Shown here: in pieces, positions 59,369 to 64,000 of the stretch
Numbering within the stretch: the stretch's first letter is position 1
How the letters are laid out: each line of letters starts with the position of its first letter
Source of the DNA: Tetzosporium hominis
GTDB lineage: Bacteria > Bacillota > Bacilli > Bacillales_A > Planococcaceae
Assembly (NCBI RefSeq): GCF_002265435.1
Contig: NZ_NOKQ01000217.1
Location: 10 to 64,009, forward strand
Direction: 5' to 3'
DNA: 64,000 nt
Notes under the pieces: generated by a model
Told to the model about the DNA's origin: nothing
Seen by the model: the letters and a program-made list of their open reading frames with translations, nothing else
Database searches by the model: none
Program-made: the position numbers and the translations under genes

Positions 59369-61250
59369 TCGTGTAGCAGACGCGCTGTACTGGATGGCGC
59401 GAAACATTGAACGGTCTGAAAGTCATTCACGCATTATGCATGTGCATTTGACGCAGATGCTTGAGGCGGGTAATAAAGATATTTTTCAAGAAGAAGATTA
59501 TCACATCCTCTTTGAAGTGTGTGCAACAGCAGAAGAGTTACAACAGCTACATGAGATGGGAAAGACTCGCGTAGAGGATTTGATTTGCTTCCTGACGTTC
59601 GGCGAGACCAATTTGAATTCTTCTTTAAACTGCATTCGGATTGCGCGAGATAATGCGCGTGTGACGCGTGATTATATACCGAATGACTTGTTTGAGGCTT
59701 GGAATCAATTTTATTTGTCGGCCAATCCATTGCAGGACCGTCCTTATTCCATCCATACTATGCGTGATTTCTTTAATGAAACGAAGCAAGCTTCATACAT
59801 GGCGCAAGGCATTATCGAAGCAGCAATGTCTCGTGATGTGGCATACTATATGTTGAAGATTGGGAAGTGGCTCGAGCGGGCTGAGAAAACGGCTCGCATA
59901 TTGAATGTCGTCAGTGAACAGACGAAACATCGTGAAAAGGAATATGAAGCAAGTGACTATTACTACTGGTCCAGCGCGTTACGCATGGTAAATGGATACG
60001 AGGCCTACTTAAAATCGAATCCTCCACGTATGGAACCGACGAAAATTTTATCGTTCTTGATTACCAATCAAGATTTCCCGCGGTCTATCCGGTACTGCAT
60101 GGAACATGTGCGAGAAGCAGTGGATGCGTTAGAAAATGCAAAAGTCGCTCATTACTCTGTGGAGCTCTATGAGGCGATGGATTCCCTTCGGCGCGAGTTC
60201 AATCAAATGAAAATCCAGGACTTAGATACAGACGAGACGATTGATTTCTTGAACAAATTCCAAGATAAATGCAATCAAATCGGTCATATTTTCTCACGTA
60301 CCTATTACTTAACAGAGCCCGTCAATTCACCTGATTTCTCACAGCATCAAGAGCAAGCCCTTCCACCTGAAATGAGGAGAAAGACAGCTATGAAATATAA
60401 AATTGAACACACGAATGTTTTTGATTACGACACTGTCGTAGATCAGAGTATGAATTCCATTCGCTTAAAGCCTCGTTCGGACGAGTGTCAACGTTTGCTT
60501 TCTTACCGAACAGATATCACACCTATGTCGTTGACTAAGGAACATACGGATATTTGGGGCAACAATGTCGAGACGTTCTTTATCGCGGAGCGTCACCAAC
60601 ATCTAGAAATCAAATCTACATCTGTAGTAAGTATTCAACGCAGTCCATTCATTCAGCAGATCGATTATTCACCTGAGATGAAAGATATCTTTCATTCGGA
60701 TCTGTTCCAAGAACATTACGCGGGCTACTTGGCAAATACAGCTTACACGTACTTGAATGCGGAACAAATGGACCGAGTGGACAGTTCAATCGGCCTTATG
60801 ACCAATCCCGTACAATACGCGATTGATGTGATGCGCTATGTGTATGATACGTTCAGCTATGATCCGCACGCTACTGATGTCACCACAAAAGCTACGGATT
60901 CATTTGAAATTCGAGGCGGTGTCTGTCAGGATATGGCGCATGTGATGCTCGGGATTCTACGAACGAAGCAGATTCCAGCACGCTATGTGAGCGGGTATCT
61001 GTATGTAGGCGAAGATTCTGCATTAGTTGGGGACGCAGCGAGCCATGCTTGGGTAGAAGTCATGATACCAGGAATCGGTTGGGTTGGACTTGATCCGACT
61101 AATAACGTGGAGGCCCTCGAGAATCACATCCGAATGTGTGTAGGGCGTGATTATAATGATGTGAGCCCAGTCCAAGGGGTTTACCGAGGTGGCGCAAGCA
61201 CAATTGATGTAAAAGTATCAGTCAGTTTATTATCAAAATCAGATTCTTGA
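59361..61250 (+). CDS. Alpha-E domain fused to transglutaminase-like protease
   Basis: A protein of 629 residues. Residues 1 to about 320 are an alpha-E (DUF403) domain: LSRVADALYWMARNIERSESHSR at the start and AYYMLKIGKWLERAEKTARILNV later. Residues 344 to the end are a complete transglutaminase-like protein with an N-terminal beta domain (KYKIEHTNVFDYD) and the triad Cys522 (GGVCQDMAH), His562 (ASHAWVEV) and Asp578 (GLDPTNN). In most genomes these are two genes. A ribosome binding site and ATG remain at the junction (60374-60392), so a separate protease may also be made. Confidence 0.93.
   Translation: MLSRVADALYWMARNIERSESHSRIMHVHLTQMLEAGNKDIFQEEDYHILFEVCATAEELQQLHEMGKTRVEDLICFLTFGETNLNSSLNCIRIARDNARVTRDYIPNDLFEAWNQFYLSANPLQDRPYSIHTMRDFFNETKQASYMAQGIIEAAMSRDVAYYMLKIGKWLERAEKTARILNVVSEQTKHREKEYEASDYYYWSSALRMVNGYEAYLKSNPPRMEPTKILSFLITNQDFPRSIRYCMEHVREAVDALENAKVAHYSVELYEAMDSLRREFNQMKIQDLDTDETIDFLNKFQDKCNQIGHIFSRTYYLTEPVNSPDFSQHQEQALPPEMRRKTAMKYKIEHTNVFDYDTVVDQSMNSIRLKPRSDECQRLLSYRTDITPMSLTKEHTDIWGNNVETFFIAERHQHLEIKSTSVVSIQRSPFIQQIDYSPEMKDIFHSDLFQEHYAGYLANTAYTYLNAEQMDRVDSSIGLMTNPVQYAIDVMRYVYDTFSYDPHATDVTTKATDSFEIRGGVCQDMAHVMLGILRTKQIPARYVSGYLYVGEDSALVGDAASHAWVEVMIPGIGWVGLDPTNNVEALENHIRMCVGRDYNDVSPVQGVYRGGASTIDVKVSVSLLSKSDS
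60374..60392 (+). promoter_or_regulatory. Internal ribosome binding site and start inside the fused gene
   Basis: GAGGAGA, a 9-base gap and ATG sit exactly at the join of the alpha-E and transglutaminase parts. The layout is that of an ordinary start of the second gene, with the stop of the first gene missing. Confidence 0.6.
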
Positions 61251-61260
61251 TTGGAAAACT

Positions 61261-61302
61261 AAAGCCATTTGCAAGGGATAGACCTTGTAGATGGCTTTTT
61301 TC
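61261..61302 (+). terminator. Terminator of ATP-grasp cassette
   Basis: AAAGCCAT and ATGGCTTT pair, with an inner CAAGG/CCTTG stem, and TTTTT follows. Confidence 0.85.
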
Positions 61303-61329
61303 TGTACATTGTTAGAGGTCAGACATCGC

Positions 61330-61366
61330 TGTCATCTGATTGTCATTATTGTGTTCTCACTGTCAT
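61330..61366 (+). promoter_or_regulatory. TGTCAT repeats, possible WalR-type site
   Basis: TGTCAT occurs at 61330 and 61341, five bases apart, and again at 61361. WalR sites are two TGT(A/T)A(A/T/C) hexamers separated by five bases. The spacing fits, but the fourth base is C instead of A or T in every copy. A possible promoter (TTGTGA, 17-base spacer, TGATAG) follows. WalR controls wall hydrolases such as YocH, and the gene downstream is of that type, so the site is plausible but not certain. Confidence 0.4.
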
Positions 61367-61480
61367 CTTTGTGATGACCGCGAGACTTAATTGATAGAGG
61401 TCTGGTACTGTGTTGACATCGTTTTGCAATGTGGAGGTGGTACGATAGGGGTCGTTAGTGAAAAGGAGGAAATTTTACTT

Positions 61481-62281
61481 ATGAAAAAACAAATCGTTGC
61501 ACTAACCGCTATTTCAGGATTATTTATCGGCGCAGCAGGTGCGTCTGCGGCTGAACAATTATATACAGTTAAAAGCGGGGACACATTGTGGTCCATTGCA
61601 CAAGAAAATCAAGTATCTGTGGGAGACATTCAAGAATGGAACAATTTAGATTCTACATTGATCTTCCCAAAACAAGAGTTACAAGTTGGAGAATTTGAAA
61701 CCTACACAGTGGTTAGCGGCGACACGCTCTACCAAATCGCACAGCAACACAATATCTCAGTAGCCGATCTTAAAGGATGGAACGGCTTAACATCTGATTT
61801 AATCTTCCCGGAACAAAAGTTGTTCGTTGAGGGAACTGACTATAAAGCACCGCAAGCACAAGCTGCTGCTTCTTCAGAGCAACAAGTTGCTGTATCAGCA
61901 CCAGTAGAACAAGCTCAAGCTCCACAGGAGCAGGCAGAAGAACAAGCACCAGTAGAAAGCCAAGAGACTTCTCAAGCTCCAGCAGAGGCTACTCAAACAT
62001 TGACAGTTGAAGCGACTGCTTATACGGCTTACTGTGAAGGCTGTTCAGGTACAACAGCAACAGGTATCGACCTTCGTGCTAATCCAGGCATGAAAGTGAT
62101 TGCAGTTGATCCGAACGTCATCCCATTAGGCTCGAAAGTATGGGTTGAAGGTTATGGAGAAGCGATTGCTGGAGATACAGGCGGCGCTATCAAAGGTAAC
62201 AAAATTGATATCTTCATGCCAGATCAACAAGACGCTCTAAATTGGGGACGTCAAACAATTACAGTGAAAATTTTAGACTAA
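61481..62281 (+). CDS. Secreted LysM and 3D domain cell-wall protein (YocH-like)
   Basis: A protein of 266 residues: a signal peptide ending at ASAA (about residue 23), two LysM modules (YTVKSGDTLWSIAQENQVSV; YTVVSGDTLYQIAQQHNISV), a linker rich in Gln, Ala and Pro (about 118-175), and a C-terminal 3D domain. The 3D domain has ATAYTAY and the D-x-D-type motif in VIAVDPNVIPLGSKVWV, and AGDTGGAIKGNKIDIF. It binds and probably cuts peptidoglycan, as muralytic YocH and EntB-like proteins do. The ATG at 61481 follows AAAAGGAGG. Confidence 0.92.
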   Translation: MKKQIVALTAISGLFIGAAGASAAEQLYTVKSGDTLWSIAQENQVSVGDIQEWNNLDSTLIFPKQELQVGEFETYTVVSGDTLYQIAQQHNISVADLKGWNGLTSDLIFPEQKLFVEGTDYKAPQAQAAASSEQQVAVSAPVEQAQAPQEQAEEQAPVESQETSQAPAEATQTLTVEATAYTAYCEGCSGTTATGIDLRANPGMKVIAVDPNVIPLGSKVWVEGYGEAIAGDTGGAIKGNKIDIFMPDQQDALNWGRQTITVKILD

Positions 62282-62288
62282 TTTAAGC

Positions 62289-62319
62289 AAGCCACGGACT
62301 TCGGTCTGTGGCTTTTTTA
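62289..62319 (+). terminator. Terminator
   Basis: AAGCCACGGAC and GTCTGTGGCTT pair around a 4-base loop with one wobble, followed by TTTTT. Confidence 0.88.
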
Positions 62320-62413
62320 TGTTATTTTTTCATGTAACCCTTTTCAACTCTTTCCTTTTCCGAAATTGTTAGCTATGCTAAGGGAATGTTTAGTTGAGGA
62401 AGAAGGGAATCGT

Positions 62414-63793
62414 GTGAAAAAACAGAAGTCGTCGACTGGCGATTTAAATTTATTTCATCTGACTTGGCCAATTTTTTTAGAAGTTTTTCTCTTTATGTTA
62501 ATGGGAATTGTCGATACATTTATGCTCAGCTCCTTATCCGATGATGCTGTTTCGGGAGTAGGAGCTGCGAATCAATATATCCACATCGCAATTTTATTAT
62601 TAGAAGTCGTCGCAGCAGGAGCTTCTATTGTAGTCGCTCAGTTCTTAGGTTCTAAGCTGATTAAAGAAGCGTCACGAGTAGCCGCTCTTTCTGTGACGCT
62701 CAATCTAATGATTGGTGTGATTTTGAGTATCGTCTACCTCATCTTTGCAAAAGCAATGATGGTCGCGATGAACTTACAAGGCGACGTGCTCGATTATGCA
62801 CAGAGCTACCTATCGATTGTCGGTGGCGCTATCTTCTTACAAGCTATTATCAATTCACTTGCCGCAGTCATTCGCGTTCACGGTTGGACGAAACAAACGA
62901 TGTATGTGTCGCTTGGTATGAATGTGATTCACGTGATTGGGAACTATGTGCTGATTTTCGGGAAGTTCGGATTTCCGGAGATGGGAGTCGAAGGGGCTGC
63001 CATTTCATCTATAGGAAGCCGCTTTCTTGCGATGCTCGTGTTTTTCTGGCTGTTCTATCAAGTGATGGAAGTCCGCGTGAAGTGGAAGGATTACTTTGCG
63101 TGGTCAAAAGAGTATGTAGGCAAAATTATGCGAATTGGATTGCCAGCTGCATTTGAACAGATTTTGTACCAAGCTGCACAAATTGTGTTCCTGTTCTATA
63201 TTACGTATTTAGGGGCAGAGTCACTTGCAGCTAGACAGTACGCTCACAACATTTCCATGTTCACCTATCTGTTTGCCATTGCCATTGGGATGGGGACTGC
63301 CATCATTGTAGGACGTTACGTAGGAGCAGGGCGTTCGGAAGATGCTTATACCCAACTGTGGAAAAGTGTGCGCTATGCTATGACATTTACAGTGACTGCA
63401 GTCACTCTAGTTGTTCTTTTCCGAAAACCGATCGTCTCGATTTTTACGGACAATCCTGATGTCATTCAACTTGCTGCACAAGTTCTGGTTCTCGGTCTCG
63501 CGCTTGAAACGGGACGAACGCTGAATATTGTAATCATCAATTCGTTACGAGCAGCGGGAGATGCCCGTTTCCCAGTTCTTATGGGAGCCATCTCGATGAT
63601 TGGAATCAGTTTGCCACTAGGCTACTTTTTCGTCTTCATCCTCGACTGGGGACTGGTGGGAGTATGGGCTGCTATTGCTATTGATGAATGGACACGAGGC
63701 CTTATTATGCTATTCCGCTGGAAGAGCAAGGCATGGAAACGCTATGCACTCGTCAAAGTTCCTGACAACACAAAACAAGCCGAGTCTCATTGA
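62414..63793 (+). CDS. MATE-family multidrug efflux protein
   Basis: A protein of 459 residues with 12 membrane helices in two homologous halves. It shows LTWPIFLEVFLFMLMGIVDTFMLSSLSDDAVSGVGAA at the start and a second-half match at IGLPAAFEQILYQAAQ and YITYLGAESLAARQYAHN. Such pumps exchange Na+ or H+ for cationic drugs. The GTG at 62414 follows AAGGGA, which suits the first helix. The ATGs at 62366 and 62375 lie in frame upstream but lack a ribosome binding site. Confidence 0.92.
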   Translation: MKKQKSSTGDLNLFHLTWPIFLEVFLFMLMGIVDTFMLSSLSDDAVSGVGAANQYIHIAILLLEVVAAGASIVVAQFLGSKLIKEASRVAALSVTLNLMIGVILSIVYLIFAKAMMVAMNLQGDVLDYAQSYLSIVGGAIFLQAIINSLAAVIRVHGWTKQTMYVSLGMNVIHVIGNYVLIFGKFGFPEMGVEGAAISSIGSRFLAMLVFFWLFYQVMEVRVKWKDYFAWSKEYVGKIMRIGLPAAFEQILYQAAQIVFLFYITYLGAESLAARQYAHNISMFTYLFAIAIGMGTAIIVGRYVGAGRSEDAYTQLWKSVRYAMTFTVTAVTLVVLFRKPIVSIFTDNPDVIQLAAQVLVLGLALETGRTLNIVIINSLRAAGDARFPVLMGAISMIGISLPLGYFFVFILDWGLVGVWAAIAIDEWTRGLIMLFRWKSKAWKRYALVKVPDNTKQAESH

Positions 63794-63813
63794 AATCCGG
63801 CTTGTTTTTTTGA
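63776..63813. terminator. Bidirectional terminator
   Basis: AACAAGCCG and CGGCTTGTT pair across a 17-base loop, followed by TTTTT. It lies at the ends of the convergent MATE gene and the partial membrane gene. Confidence 0.8.
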
Positions 63814-64000
63814 GTTGATGAGGAGCACCAGCGGAGGTCCGGCAATGGGAATGAAAGCTAACTCTTTCATACGTGCCTCTGGATAGAACTGATAGACAGC
63901 ATAAACAGACAGCCCCCATAATACGAACCAGTCAACTGTCATCACAGACACTAGTTGGGACGCATTGAACGTGTCCATATAGGAATCTATAGAAATGCCG
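63787..64000 (-). CDS. Membrane protein, C-terminal part (runs off window)
   Basis: At least 70 residues with a membrane helix (VDWFVLWGLSVYAVYQFYP) and a second near the end (FIPIAGPPLVLLI). The frame stays open to the window edge with an ATG at 63978, so the true start may lie outside. No family was recognised. It overlaps the MATE gene by 7 bases at its stop. Confidence 0.6.
   Translation of the reverse strand, partial: GISIDSYMDTFNASQLVSVMTVDWFVLWGLSVYAVYQFYPEARMKELAFIPIAGPPLVLLINSKKQAGFQ

Noticed and set aside
1-64000. rRNA operons, tRNA genes, riboswitches or T-box leaders
   Set aside because: No stretch with the conserved cores of these RNAs was recognised by reading. A covariance-model search would be needed to exclude weak cases.

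Overview
This is one contiguous stretch of a low-to-moderate GC Gram-positive chromosome. Strong AGGAGG-type ribosome binding sites, frequent GTG/TTG starts and the gene set (YuaF/FloT pair, BdbD/BdbC pair, FusB-type EF-G-binding protein, a Rieske oxidoreductase like YhfW, a LysM-3D wall protein, a DUF4179 anti-sigma protein, DUF2087, DUF1835/DUF3658) point to Bacillales, most likely the Planococcaceae or a close relative. The family level is inference from gene content, not from a search.

Layout. 1-2,440: a wrecked two-component/ABC module. An IS110 transposase sits in an ABC permease, the histidine kinase is intact, and its response regulator is deleted and fused to the start of a DUF2207 gene. 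2,590-6,920: small unknowns and an ECF sigma/anti-sigma pair. 7,060-21,060: a defence-rich island with an EVE-like/HNH nuclease, a SIR2-HerA pair, a complete type I restriction-modification system (hsdM-hsdS-hsdR), a SMI1/KNR4 protein and a Fic protein. A family of long palindromes built on CCCAGGG cores is scattered through the island and its left edge. 21,800-53,700: ordinary chromosomal genes. They cover disulfide formation (BdbDC), aromatic/quinone detoxification (MhqO-like), a nitrilase, base-excision repair, D-serine dehydratase, a second ECF sigma/anti-sigma pair, a FusB-like protein, HAD and DCC proteins, maltose acetyltransferase, a Hen1-like methyltransferase coupled to a PrpE/Pnkp-like phosphatase, a short-chain fatty acid transporter, and NfeD plus flotillin. 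53,700-55,700: two inverted arrays of about 21-bp units bracket a small membrane gene and a NERD nuclease gene. 55,700-64,000: a Rieske oxidoreductase, an ATP-grasp / alpha-E-transglutaminase peptide-ligase cassette with a gene fusion, a LysM-3D wall protein and a MATE pump.

The most interesting items are: (i) the overlapping pair of a Hen1-like methyltransferase and a Pnkp/PrpE-type phosphatase that carries about 200 unexplained C-terminal residues; (ii) the ~21-bp periodic arrays, one family in opposite orientation around the NERD segment; (iii) two well-formed reading frames that seem to begin at ATA or ATT; (iv) the alpha-E/transglutaminase fusion that keeps an internal ribosome binding site; (v) near-identical terminator hairpins on both sides of the fic gene; (vi) deletion of a response regulator by apparent microhomology. 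I found no CRISPR array, rRNA, convincing tRNA, prophage or replication origin.
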